A stretch of DNA of 64,000 nucleotides. It comes from CANDOC01 sp965261725. GTDB lineage: Bacteria > Pseudomonadota > Gammaproteobacteria > Pseudomonadales > Endozoicomonadaceae. The stretch is taken from contig CBDHDU010000002.1 of NCBI GenBank assembly GCA_965261725.1, positions 434,001-498,000 on the forward strand. Direction: 5' to 3'. Positions 16,996 to 25,171 of the stretch are shown in pieces (within the stretch, counting starts at the first letter, position 1; each line of letters begins with the position of its first letter). The notes below the pieces were generated by a model. That model saw only the letters and a program-made list of their open reading frames with translations, made no database searches and had not been told where the DNA came from. Position numbers and translations under genes: made by a program.

Positions 16996-18267
16996 ATGCA
17001 GTACAAAAAGTTTATTCCCCTGCCAGCACTTGCCCTTTCTCTGATTCCCTTTGTATCACAGGTAAATGCTGCCGGTTTCCAGCTTAATGAGCACAGTGCC
17101 GCCGGTTTGGGGCGTGCTTTTGCCGGTGAGGCGGCAATGGCGGATGATGCTTCAGTGGTTGCCCGCAATCCGGCAGCCATGAGCTTGCTTAAACGGCCAG
17201 AGCTTACTGTTGTTGGTACCTATGTGGTTCCTGACGTAAAAATTGAAGGTACGGGGGCAACGGCTGCGGGAGCTGTTCCTTTGAAGGAGGATCGCGCTGC
17301 AAGCAGAGAACTTATCCCGGCGGTCTACTATGTTCAACCTGTCAATGACCAGCTTGCATTTGGTTTCGGTATGTTTTCCTGGTTTGGATTAAGTACTGAT
17401 TACGGTGATAAATCGGGTATTAGTGGAATAGCAGATGAAAGCTCAATAACAACGGTTAATCTGACTCCCAGCCTGTCCTATCGCATTAATGAAAGCTTCA
17501 GTGTTGGGTTGGGTCTGAATGCTGTCTTCGTTGATGCCATGCTGTCATCTTCAGTTAACCAGGGCAAACTGTTCAAGATGGAAGGGGATGACTGGGCGTT
17601 TGGCTGGAATGTGGGAGCATTATGGGAAATCAGCCAGAATACCCGTATAGGTTTGAGCTATCGTTCTGAAGTGGAGACCAGGATTGAAGGTAAAGTTAAA
17701 TCAGATATTATTAATGGTACGATTGATATCCCTGGTCACGGACGTACCAACTGGAATAAGAACGGTTACGTAAAGCTGGATTTACCGCAAATAGCAGAGT
17801 TGTCTCTTTGGCAGCGGTTAACCGATGAAACAACGCTGCAATTGAGTGCTATGTGGTTTGGTTGGTCCAGCCTGAAAGAAATTGCACCTAAGCTAAAAGA
17901 TGGAACGTATTTTCCAGCAGAAGAGCTTCATTGGGATGATTCCTGGCGTTATGCTGTTGGTATTACGCATGATCTGAATCCTGCATGGGTGTTGCGGTTT
18001 GGTGTCGCTTATGATCAGACACCAACCAATAATAAATATCGAACCTATCGTATACCGGATTCAGACAGGACTTGGTATACATTTGGTGCTACCTGGAAAA
18101 TCAGTCCGAACCAGAGTCTTGACTTCGGTTATGCTTACCTGAATGGGGAAAAAGTTGACATTAAACAGAGCGGGTTATCATCCAGTCTGGCTCCTATGGA
18201 AACCAGCGCAGAAGTGACCAAAGGTAACGCGCAGATTTTCAGTATGCAGTACAACCATCGCTTCTGA
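16996..18267 (+). CDS. fadL: FadL-type long-chain fatty-acid outer-membrane transporter
   Basis: The 423-aa precursor has a signal peptide ending QVNA, and the mature N-terminus AGFQLNEHSAAGLGRAFAGE followed by ADDASVVARNPAAMS is the classical FadL plug sequence, where the N-terminal hatch releases bound fatty acid. Fourteen-strand barrel-like repeats follow, with the terminal residue phenylalanine (FSMQYNHRF). This copy is closer to true FadL than the neighbour at 15317. Each gene seems to have its own transcription unit. Confidence 0.9.
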   Translation: MQYKKFIPLPALALSLIPFVSQVNAAGFQLNEHSAAGLGRAFAGEAAMADDASVVARNPAAMSLLKRPELTVVGTYVVPDVKIEGTGATAAGAVPLKEDRAASRELIPAVYYVQPVNDQLAFGFGMFSWFGLSTDYGDKSGISGIADESSITTVNLTPSLSYRINESFSVGLGLNAVFVDAMLSSSVNQGKLFKMEGDDWAFGWNVGALWEISQNTRIGLSYRSEVETRIEGKVKSDIINGTIDIPGHGRTNWNKNGYVKLDLPQIAELSLWQRLTDETTLQLSAMWFGWSSLKEIAPKLKDGTYFPAEELHWDDSWRYAVGITHDLNPAWVLRFGVAYDQTPTNNKYRTYRIPDSDRTWYTFGATWKISPNQSLDFGYAYLNGEKVDIKQSGLSSSLAPMETSAEVTKGNAQIFSMQYNHRF

Positions 18268-18289
18268 TAGATGCAGCTGAAAACAAGCG

Positions 18290-18318
18290 CTATGTTTAGG
18301 CTTCGTAAGCCTACATAG
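18290..18318 (+). terminator. Hairpin after fadL
   Basis: CTATGTTTAGGCTT (18290-18303) pairs with AAGCCTACATAG (18307-18318), with two T residues bulged in the left arm and a CGT loop. No T-run follows, so termination efficiency is uncertain. Confidence 0.5.
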
Positions 18319-18484
18319 CTAGCCTGTTACGAAAAAATACTGATACTCACACAAGCACCGGCACCGATATGCTGACTGGACCGGAGCTTGTGTTTTATCA
18401 ACCCAAGCATCTGCCACCTTTCATTTTATATGAAGGCTGTCACTCCGGACTTGTCACTTTTGTGTTCGGAGATGTTGCCAATCC

Positions 18485-19447
18485 ATGCGTCCAGACAAAC
18501 TTCGTCGTTACGATTTGAACCTGCTAGTCACTCTGCATGTGCTTTTGGAAGAGTGCAGCGTCAGTCGTGCAGCCAGACGCCTGAGCCTCAGTCAGTCTGC
18601 AATCAGTCGCTCTCTCAGTCGGTTGCGGGATGTATTTGGAGATGAGTTGTTTGTTCGCAGACCTCATGGATTGCAACCTACCCGTCGTGCACTTGAACTG
18701 CAGGAAGAACTGGCCGGTACCTTGGGGCAGGTATCTCGTCTGGTTGAACCACCAAGGTTTGAGCCTTCAGGGTGTAGCCAGACATTTCGTATCAGTTTGA
18801 TGGAACACTTATCTGTTCAGTTACTGCCACGGTTGCTGACCTATCTTAGTCGGGTGGCACCGAAAGTGCGTCTTCATTTGGTTCCATGGAATGAAGAAAG
18901 CAGTCAGGCCATGAGTACAGGAATGCTTGATTCCAGTGTCAATATAGTGTCGCTGGACCGGCCAGACCTCTATCAAAGGCGTATCGGACCGGCACGCCCT
19001 GTTGTTTTCATTACCAAAGAACACCCGCTTGCCCTGCAACAGCGAGTGACTATGGATGAGTTTCTTGAATACCCTCATATCAGCCTTCGCTTTTATGAAT
19101 ACAATAATCATCCATTAATGCGTCAATTGACCTCCATGATGTCGCGTCGTGATGTATTACTTACGGCGACCGATATTCATGCTGCACTGGAAGTTGTCAG
19201 CAATACGCAGGCTTTGATGATAGGTACACTGGACTTATGTCAGCCATTACTTGAACGGCATGGTCTGACATCAGTAGAGCTTCCTTCTGAGCTTGCAACG
19301 CTGGATGCAGATTACCTGATGACCTGGCATCGCTTACAACACCGTAACCCGGCTCAGGAATGGTTCCGCACGATTCTTTATGAACATTGTCTGGCGCTTG
19401 ATAGCTCTCGAAAAAATAATGATATGCACTTAGAGCAAGCTATTTAA
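18485..19447 (+). CDS. LysR-family transcriptional regulator
   Basis: The 320-aa product has the N-terminal winged HTH (YDLNLLVTLHVLLEECSVSR, then SLSQSAISRSLSRLRDVFGD, about residues 9-53) and a LysR substrate-binding domain after about residue 95. It resembles the NodD/SyrM-like subgroup that begins with a YDLNLL motif. The target and effector are unknown; the nearest candidates are the peptidase gene 80 bases downstream on the same strand and fadL upstream. The start ATG 18485 fits the family N-terminus. Confidence 0.92.
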   Translation: MRPDKLRRYDLNLLVTLHVLLEECSVSRAARRLSLSQSAISRSLSRLRDVFGDELFVRRPHGLQPTRRALELQEELAGTLGQVSRLVEPPRFEPSGCSQTFRISLMEHLSVQLLPRLLTYLSRVAPKVRLHLVPWNEESSQAMSTGMLDSSVNIVSLDRPDLYQRRIGPARPVVFITKEHPLALQQRVTMDEFLEYPHISLRFYEYNNHPLMRQLTSMMSRRDVLLTATDIHAALEVVSNTQALMIGTLDLCQPLLERHGLTSVELPSELATLDADYLMTWHRLQHRNPAQEWFRTILYEHCLALDSSRKNNDMHLEQAI

Positions 19448-19526
19448 TTAACTGACTTTACTGAACTCCCCATTGTCTATCCTGAATAGCTTCGGTTCAG
19501 CTTTCGACTTAGATGAAGGGGACTTT

Positions 19527-21089
19527 ATGCTAAAAGCGTTGCGCAATAGCGTTAAATCATCGTTATTTTCTGCTCTTCTACTCCTTTTTTGCCTGTCTGT
19601 TTCAGCAGACAATAATGAGCACATTGCTCAGCTGGAACCTGTCAGGGTCTGGACTCATTTTGCCAAACTGCTTGATACGCCACGCCCTTCCCACAAAGAG
19701 GAAAAAGTAGCGGCATTGTTAGTTGATTTTGCCAGACATCATCAGTTGAGTGCTGTTATTGATAAGTCAGGCAATGTGATTATAAAAAAACCGGCAACCA
19801 AGGGAATGGAAGCTTGCCCGGCCGTTATTCTTCAAAGTCATATGGATATCGTGACTATCAGCGAACCGGGAGTGAAACATGACTTTGATAAAGATCCGAT
19901 TAATGCCTATTTGAGCGCTGGTTTTGTGCGTGCCAGAGGGACAACTCTGGGAGCCGATAATGGCATTGGTGTTGCTTATTGTATGGCATTACTGGAGTCT
20001 ACTGATATTCCTCATCCGGCACTTGAATGTTTATTCACGACTGATGAAGAAGACGGTATGTCTGGCGCACAAGATCTGGAAGAAGGGCTGCTTGCTGGGC
20101 GTATTCTGATAAACCTTGATAGTGAACTGGAACAATACCTGGTGACGGGGTCAGCAGGTATCAAAGTTATTGAATCTAAAAATGACTATGATCTCACAGA
20201 TGTTCCGGAGAAATATGTAGCATACAGAGTAGCCATCAACGGCTTCTCCGGTGGTCATTCAGCAGATATCCACAAGGATTATGGCTGTGCCAATGTTATT
20301 TTGATGAGGTTTCTGGCATCAGTTTCAAGAGAACACCCGCTTCACCTGACGTCTGTCCGGGCTGGTGAAAGGATGAATGCGCTTGCCGCTGCCGGAGAAG
20401 CAGAACTGGTTATTCCTGTGCAGCATATCGCTGATTTGCAAAAGCGCGTTGAAGAAGAACAAATGTGGCTGCAGCACCAATTCAAATTGGTGGATGTTGA
20501 AGATCATGCAGCGATTACCGTGGTGATGACAAAAGTCTTTCTTCCTGAACAAGTGTTATCAGTTGATGATACTAAACACCTGTTGTCGACTGTAACAGCT
20601 TCACGACATGGTGTTATCCGTCATTCTGACGGGGAAATTTACCCTTATACTTCTTGTAATCTGGGCATCGTCAGTCTGCAACAGGGACAGGTATCAACAA
20701 CCCATATGTTACGATCCTGCTTTGAGTCAGATAAAAGCAAATATGCTGCTGAGTTGATGTCGCACTTTAGTCTGGCAGGTTGGGATTCCAGTACTACACA
20801 GGATACCCCGGTATGGGAGCCTGTTGAAAAATCAACAATACAACCGTTGCTGGCAGCGAGTTATTTTGAAGAACTTGGCTTCAAGCCAACAATCCTGATA
20901 GAGCATGGCGGTCTGGAACCAGCAGTTCTGGGTGATAAATTGCCTGGTGTTGAAATGATAAGTCTGGGGCCTGATATTTTTGATGCTCACTCACCTAATG
21001 AACGTGTTAATGTTGAATCCGTAGGCCGTATCTGGCGGGTACTTGTTCGCACGCTGGCTAACATACCCGCCAGTCAGAATCAGATATAG
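19527..21089 (+). CDS. Secreted aminoacyl-histidine dipeptidase (PepD-like, M20)
   Basis: The product resembles PepD, a zinc dipeptidase that cleaves Xaa-His dipeptides. Motifs are VILQSHMDIVT, TTLGADNGIGVAY and FTTDEEDGMSGA, which supply metal ligands and the catalytic glutamate of family M20. The start chosen is ATG 19527 (MLKALRNSVKSSLFSALLLL) because GAAGGGGA lies just upstream. This gives a 520-aa precursor with a clear signal peptide (cleavage near SVSA-DN). PepD is normally cytoplasmic, so export is unusual. It may feed on host or environmental peptides such as carnosine; that is inference. Confidence 0.85.
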   Translation: MLKALRNSVKSSLFSALLLLFCLSVSADNNEHIAQLEPVRVWTHFAKLLDTPRPSHKEEKVAALLVDFARHHQLSAVIDKSGNVIIKKPATKGMEACPAVILQSHMDIVTISEPGVKHDFDKDPINAYLSAGFVRARGTTLGADNGIGVAYCMALLESTDIPHPALECLFTTDEEDGMSGAQDLEEGLLAGRILINLDSELEQYLVTGSAGIKVIESKNDYDLTDVPEKYVAYRVAINGFSGGHSADIHKDYGCANVILMRFLASVSREHPLHLTSVRAGERMNALAAAGEAELVIPVQHIADLQKRVEEEQMWLQHQFKLVDVEDHAAITVVMTKVFLPEQVLSVDDTKHLLSTVTASRHGVIRHSDGEIYPYTSCNLGIVSLQQGQVSTTHMLRSCFESDKSKYAAELMSHFSLAGWDSSTTQDTPVWEPVEKSTIQPLLAASYFEELGFKPTILIEHGGLEPAVLGDKLPGVEMISLGPDIFDAHSPNERVNVESVGRIWRVLVRTLANIPASQNQI

Positions 21090-21101
21090 CGCATTTATCA
21101 A

Positions 21102-21133
21102 CAAGAGCGGGATGAACAGCATATCCGCTCTTG
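21102..21133 (+). terminator. Hairpin terminator after pepD-like gene
   Basis: CAAGAGCGG (21102-21110) and CCGCTCTTG (21125-21133) form a 9-bp stem 12 bases after the stop codon. A short T-containing tail follows. Confidence 0.6.
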
Positions 21134-21204
21134 AATTCTTTACATTGCATAAACGCCTGTGTTTTTGTGCTAGGTAAAATAACAACACTGGCAGGAGAAC
21201 ATTA

Positions 21205-21807
21205 ATGCAAGAATGTGCAGATGTTTTAAATCTCTGGTTTGGCGCAATGGAGCAGGGTGTTTCATCTTCTGAATATCGTAACCGCTGGTATTCAGGAGGG
21301 GCTGCTTTTGATGAATTATTGCGAGAACAGTTTCTAACTAAAGTTGAATCAGCACTTGCTGGCGAGTTGGTTGAATGGGAGCAATCAGCAGAAGGAGCAC
21401 TGGCATTAATTATTCTGATCGATCAGCTCCCCAGAAACCTGTTCAGAGGTGATAAGCGTGCATTTTCTGGCGATAGCAGGGCAATTCAGCTAGCGAAACA
21501 GTTATGTGAAAGTGGTGATGACAGGCAGCTTCAATACGATCAGCGTGTTTTTGTTTATATGCCTTACATGCACTCTGAGTCACTGGAAGATCAACAGAAA
21601 TGCATTGAGTTATTTAAACAATTAAAACAGGATGCCCCGACAACCCAGCAGGATTTTTATCAGTCATCGGTTGATTATGCTGTTAAGCATATGGAAATTG
21701 TAAAACGGTTTGGTCGCTTTCCTCATCGCAATCATGTGCTGGAAAGAAAAACGACACCAGAAGAGCAACAATGGCTGGATAGTGGCGGTGAGCGATTTGG
21801 TCAATAG
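21205..21807 (+). CDS. DUF924 family protein
   Basis: The 200-aa product shows the DUF924 pattern: VLNLWFGAMEQ at the N-terminus, RNRWYSGGAAFDELLREQF, then LALIILIDQLPRNLFRGDKRAF and VYMPYMHSESLEDQQ, with VKHMEIVKRFGRFPHRN near the end. The family is predicted to be all-alpha and TPR-like and is common in proteobacteria, but its biochemical role is not established. GGAGA precedes the ATG at 21205. It lies just upstream of the iron-uptake gene and is probably independent of it. Confidence 0.9.
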   Translation: MQECADVLNLWFGAMEQGVSSSEYRNRWYSGGAAFDELLREQFLTKVESALAGELVEWEQSAEGALALIILIDQLPRNLFRGDKRAFSGDSRAIQLAKQLCESGDDRQLQYDQRVFVYMPYMHSESLEDQQKCIELFKQLKQDAPTTQQDFYQSSVDYAVKHMEIVKRFGRFPHRNHVLERKTTPEEQQWLDSGGERFGQ

Positions 21808-21862
21808 TTTGATTTATAGCACGGTAATGAGAAAAACGACTTATTACTGCTATTGTAAAACT

Positions 21863-21882
21863 TAATGAGAATGGTTAGCATT
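21863..21882 (+). promoter_or_regulatory. Candidate Fur box upstream of iron-binding protein gene
   Basis: TAATGAGAATGGTTAGCATT at 21863-21882 closely resembles the Fur consensus built from inverted GATAAT repeats. It lies about 45 bases ahead of the fbpA-like start codon, where a promoter would be expected, so iron-dependent repression is likely. This is judged by eye. Confidence 0.6.
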
Positions 21883-21926
21883 TGCTTGATTTTATAAATA
21901 CAACCACCATTAAGGGATCGGAACCA

Positions 21927-22946
21927 ATGAGCCTGGTGAAAACTTTTGTGGCAGCGGCGGCTGTTACTGCAACCGTTAGTTTCAGTGTGGCAGCACAAGC
22001 TGCAGAAAAGCCAGAAGAGTTGGTTGTATACACTGCTCGTAAAGAGCATTTGATCAAGCCACTGTTTGATCTGTATACCGAAAAAACCGGTACCACCTTC
22101 CGTTATATTACTGACAAGCCCGGTCCTCTGATGGCGCGTCTGGCTGCGGAAGGTTCTGCAACACCAGCCGACATGCTGATTACGGTTGATGCCGGTAATC
22201 TGTGGCAGGCAAGTGAAAAAGGTCTGCTGCGTACCATCGAATCTGAAACCCTGAACGCCAATATCCCGGCTCACCTGCGCGATCCTGAAAACCAGTGGTA
22301 TGGTTTGTCTGTTCGTGCCCGTACACTGGTTTATGCGGGTGACCGGATCAAAGAAAAAGAACTGACCTCATATGAAGATCTGGCAGGTTCTCAGTGGAAA
22401 GATCGTCTGTGTCTGCGTACATCCAAAAAGGTTTATAACCAGTCTCTGGTAGCCACTATGGTTGAACGTCTGGGTGAAAAAGAAGCCGAAAAGGTTGTTG
22501 AAGGCTGGGTTGCCAACCTGGCTGCGCCAGTATTCTCCAACGACACCAAGGCAATGGAAGCGGTTGAAGCAGGTCTGTGTGACGTAACCATCGTTAATAC
22601 TTACTACTTTGGTCGCCTGCAGAAGGCCAAGCCGGACACTAACCTGAAACTGTTCTGGGCAAACCAGAATGACTCCGGTGTACACGTTAACGTATCCGGT
22701 GCTGGTGTTACCCGTCACGCTAAAAACCCTGAAGGTGCGCAGAAGTTTCTGGAATGGCTGAGTACTCCGGAAGCCCAGTCCGTATTTGCTGATGAGAATA
22801 TGGAATACGCAGCTAACTCTCAGGTTAAACCAAGTGAACAGGTCGCCTCCTGGGGTGAATTCCGTCAGGACAACCTGAATGTTAATGCTGCGGGTCAGCT
22901 GCAGGCTACAGCCATCAAACTGATGGATCGTGCCCGTTACAATTAA
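21927..22946 (+). CDS. fbpA: Fe3+ ABC transporter periplasmic binding protein
   Basis: The 339-aa precursor has a signal peptide (VKTFVAAAAVTATVSFSVAAQA) and the FbpA/FutA pattern LVVYTARKEHLIKPLFDLY, then TGTTFRYITDKPGPLMARL and TPADMLITVDAGNLWQA. The later TIVNTYYFGRL carries the adjacent tyrosines that bind ferric iron in this family. The start ATG 21927 was chosen for its upstream AAGGGA and signal peptide; an open frame extends further upstream. A Fur-like box precedes it. Its permease gene is now 571 bases downstream because of inserted elements. The frequent use of strong codons suggests high expression. Confidence 0.92.
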   Translation: MSLVKTFVAAAAVTATVSFSVAAQAAEKPEELVVYTARKEHLIKPLFDLYTEKTGTTFRYITDKPGPLMARLAAEGSATPADMLITVDAGNLWQASEKGLLRTIESETLNANIPAHLRDPENQWYGLSVRARTLVYAGDRIKEKELTSYEDLAGSQWKDRLCLRTSKKVYNQSLVATMVERLGEKEAEKVVEGWVANLAAPVFSNDTKAMEAVEAGLCDVTIVNTYYFGRLQKAKPDTNLKLFWANQNDSGVHVNVSGAGVTRHAKNPEGAQKFLEWLSTPEAQSVFADENMEYAANSQVKPSEQVASWGEFRQDNLNVNAAGQLQATAIKLMDRARYN

Positions 22947-22993
22947 TGAACTCTGAATCATCAGGGATCAGGCGCTACATTTATAAAAGTCAT

Positions 22994-23405
22994 CCTGATT
23001 ACCACTGAGCGTACGCCAGCATGTAGAAGAATGGCTATCGCTTAAAGGCTTGGCGTGGGCTGTGTTGTCGGCGATAGTTGAAGGGCTACAACCCCTATAT
23101 TTCCTGCATTTCTGGATAAGCCTATGACTCGTGGGCATTACATAATTTTTGTAACTTCTGCTAATCATAAGTCCCATCGGACAACCTGTGATTGGTGCGT
23201 TAGTACGCCAACTATTGCCGGCAACACAGCCCTTGGCGTGCATGACCTTTAAAATTAATGAACTATCGTCTTGTTAGCGAGAGACTATATATTGCTGCTT
23301 TTAACGTTCTGATCACGGGGTTAATAGTACATCCGTATATGCTACGAGACAGAGTAATTAACAAAGGTACTCCTGTAGACATGCGTAGCTTCAGTGGTAA
23401 TCAGG
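22994..23405. mobile_element. Miniature element with 8-bp target duplication, hosting a nested MITE
   Basis: The ends CCTGATTACCACTGA (22994-23008) and TCAGTGGTAATCAGG (23391-23405) are exact inverted repeats, and similarity continues inwards (GCGTACGC against GCTACGC). An exact 8-bp direct repeat AAAGTCAT flanks it at 22986-22993 and 23406-23413. Without the nested 174-bp MITE and its 9-bp duplication, the element is only 229 bp and codes for nothing, so it must have been moved by a transposase supplied elsewhere. Confidence 0.8.
23058..23231. mobile_element. 174-bp MITE, copy 1
   Basis: Ends start GGCTGTGTTGTCGGC and, inverted, GGCTGTGTTGCCGGC; the terminal inverted repeat covers 23 bases with two mismatches. 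The 9-bp direct repeat CTTGGCGTG flanks it at 23049-23057 and 23232-23240. A copy of identical length, differing at about one base (G/A near 23179), lies at 39082-39255. Ends and 9-bp duplication recall IS903-type members of the IS5 family, which would be the likely source of transposase. Confidence 0.92.
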
Positions 23406-23441
23406 AAAGTCATTGACCCTGATGACTGGTTCTTAAAAGGC

Positions 23442-23470
23442 AAAGCCGCGATAATTCGCGGCTTTCGTCG
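23442..23470 (+). terminator. Terminator or attenuator between iron-binding and permease genes
   Basis: AAAGCCGCGA (23442-23451) and TCGCGGCTTT (23456-23465) form a perfect 10-bp stem with a four-base loop, followed by CGTCG and five T residues. It probably trims expression of the permease relative to the abundant binding protein. The two nested elements were inserted upstream of it. Confidence 0.75.
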
Positions 23471-23517
23471 TTTTTAAAAAGCACAAGTTATTATGCTTGC
23501 TGCTGAGAGAATTCCGC

Positions 23518-25119
23518 ATGCGTGACCCCTGGCGCCTCACTGCACTATCTATTGCTGCTGTTGTTTTATTGCCACTCTTTGTGCTGGTCGCAAGCTGGTA
23601 CGAGATTCCGGTTGATATCTGGAGTCACTTGATTGAAACCCAGCTTGGGATGCTTATTGGCAATACCTTTAAATTATTGCTGGGTGTCAGTGTCGGGGTG
23701 ACGCTGCTTGGTGTCAGTCTGGCATGGCTGACCGCCGTGTGTGAGTTTCCCGGGCGACGCTGGCTGGATAAAGCATTAATCCTCCCATTTGCCATGCCTG
23801 CCTATGTGCTGGCATTTGTCTATGTAGGGTTGCTGGATTTCAGCGGGCCGGTACAGACAGCTATCCGTGAATGGTTCGGCATGGTGCGGCTACCTGAGTT
23901 TCGCAGTACGGTTGGCGTAATATCGGTATTGGTACTGGTTTTCTATCCCTATGTTTATATGCTGGCGCGTTCGGCTTTTCTTGCTCAGGGAAAAGGATTA
24001 GTTGATGCGGCACGTATACTGGGTCGCACACCCCTGCAGGCTTTTTTCTCGGTAGCACTCCCTATGGCAAGGCCGGCGATTGTGGCGGGGGTGTCTCTTT
24101 CCATGATGGAAACACTGGCTGATTTTGGTGCTGTATCAGTCTTTAACTTTGATACCTTCACAACGGCAATATATAAGTCATGGTATGGCTTCTTTAACCT
24201 GCAGGCAGCCGCCCAGCTGGCGACATTGTTATTGTTGCTGGTTGCAATGATGCTTTGGGGAGAAAAGAAAGTCCGGGGAAAAGCACGTTTTTTCCAAAAT
24301 GCCAGAAGTAGTCAGGCGCAACGGTATTCTTTGCATGGTTATCAGGCTTTGCTGGCTTCCGGCTTTTGCTTCATTGTTGTTTTACTGGCTTTCGTTATTC
24401 CAACTGGTCAACTGTTATTGTGGGCAGTCAGTGTTATTGAGCGTGACCTTGATGCACGATACTGGGAGCTTGTTGCCAATACGCTGATGCTGGGAGGCAT
24501 GGCCGCACTGATCACTGTATCGGCATCCTTGTTGCTGGCACTTGGGCAGCGGCTTCGTAATGATCGCTGGATTCGCGGTTCTGCTGTGATAGGTACATTG
24601 GGCTATGCCTTGCCCGGTTCTGTTCTGGCTGTAGGGATAATGATCGGATTCAGCTGGATTGATAAAGGCATTCTGATTCCATTAACCGGCTGGTTTGGTA
24701 TTGAGCCCAGAATGTGGCTGGTAGGCAGTTTGCCTGCACTGTTGCTGGCTTATATGGTGCGCTTTATGGCGGTTGGCTATGGTCCTGTGGACTCAGCTTT
24801 ACAGCGGCTGCGTCCGTCTATTCCGGAAGCGGCAAAGAGTCTGGGTGCAAGCAGTAAAGAGCTGGTCAGAAAAATCTATTTACCGATTATTACACCGGGA
24901 ACATTAACAGCACTCTTATTGGTGATGGTTGATGTCCTGAAAGAAATGCCCGCAACCATGCTACTACGACCTTTTGGTTGGGAAACGCTGGCAATTCGTA
25001 TCTATCAAATGACCGCAGAAGGTGAGTGGACCAGAGCTGCATTACCTGCCATTGTTTTGTTGATTACCGGATTGATCCCGGTCTTTGTTCTTATGAGACG
25101 TTCAGAGCAGCATTCATAA
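23518..25119 (+). CDS. fbpB: Fe3+ ABC transporter permease (FbpB-type)
   Basis: This 533-aa membrane protein is a fused double permease, as usual for ferric-iron importers. Each half carries a binding-protein-dependent transport loop: DAARILGRTPLQAFFSVALP (about 170-190) and EAAKSLGASSKELVRKIYLP (about 440-460). The start ATG 23518 (MRDPWRLTALS) has GAGAGA seven bases upstream; an in-frame TTG seven codons earlier is less likely. No ATPase gene (fbpC) follows, since a terminator and a convergent gene come next, so the ATPase must be elsewhere. Confidence 0.9.
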   Translation: MRDPWRLTALSIAAVVLLPLFVLVASWYEIPVDIWSHLIETQLGMLIGNTFKLLLGVSVGVTLLGVSLAWLTAVCEFPGRRWLDKALILPFAMPAYVLAFVYVGLLDFSGPVQTAIREWFGMVRLPEFRSTVGVISVLVLVFYPYVYMLARSAFLAQGKGLVDAARILGRTPLQAFFSVALPMARPAIVAGVSLSMMETLADFGAVSVFNFDTFTTAIYKSWYGFFNLQAAAQLATLLLLLVAMMLWGEKKVRGKARFFQNARSSQAQRYSLHGYQALLASGFCFIVVLLAFVIPTGQLLLWAVSVIERDLDARYWELVANTLMLGGMAALITVSASLLLALGQRLRNDRWIRGSAVIGTLGYALPGSVLAVGIMIGFSWIDKGILIPLTGWFGIEPRMWLVGSLPALLLAYMVRFMAVGYGPVDSALQRLRPSIPEAAKSLGASSKELVRKIYLPIITPGTLTALLLVMVDVLKEMPATMLLRPFGWETLAIRIYQMTAEGEWTRAALPAIVLLITGLIPVFVLMRRSEQHS

Positions 25120-25120
25120 A

Positions 25121-25149
25121 AAAACGGCCAGCATATAGCTGGCCGTTTT
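25121..25149. terminator. Bidirectional terminator
   Basis: AAAACGGCCAGC (25121-25132) and GCTGGCCGTTTT (25138-25149) form a perfect 12-bp stem with a five-base loop. It lies between the convergent permease and OFA transporter genes and has A- and T-rich flanks for use in both directions. Confidence 0.9.
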
Positions 25150-25171
25150 CGTATATTAAATACAAATAAAA

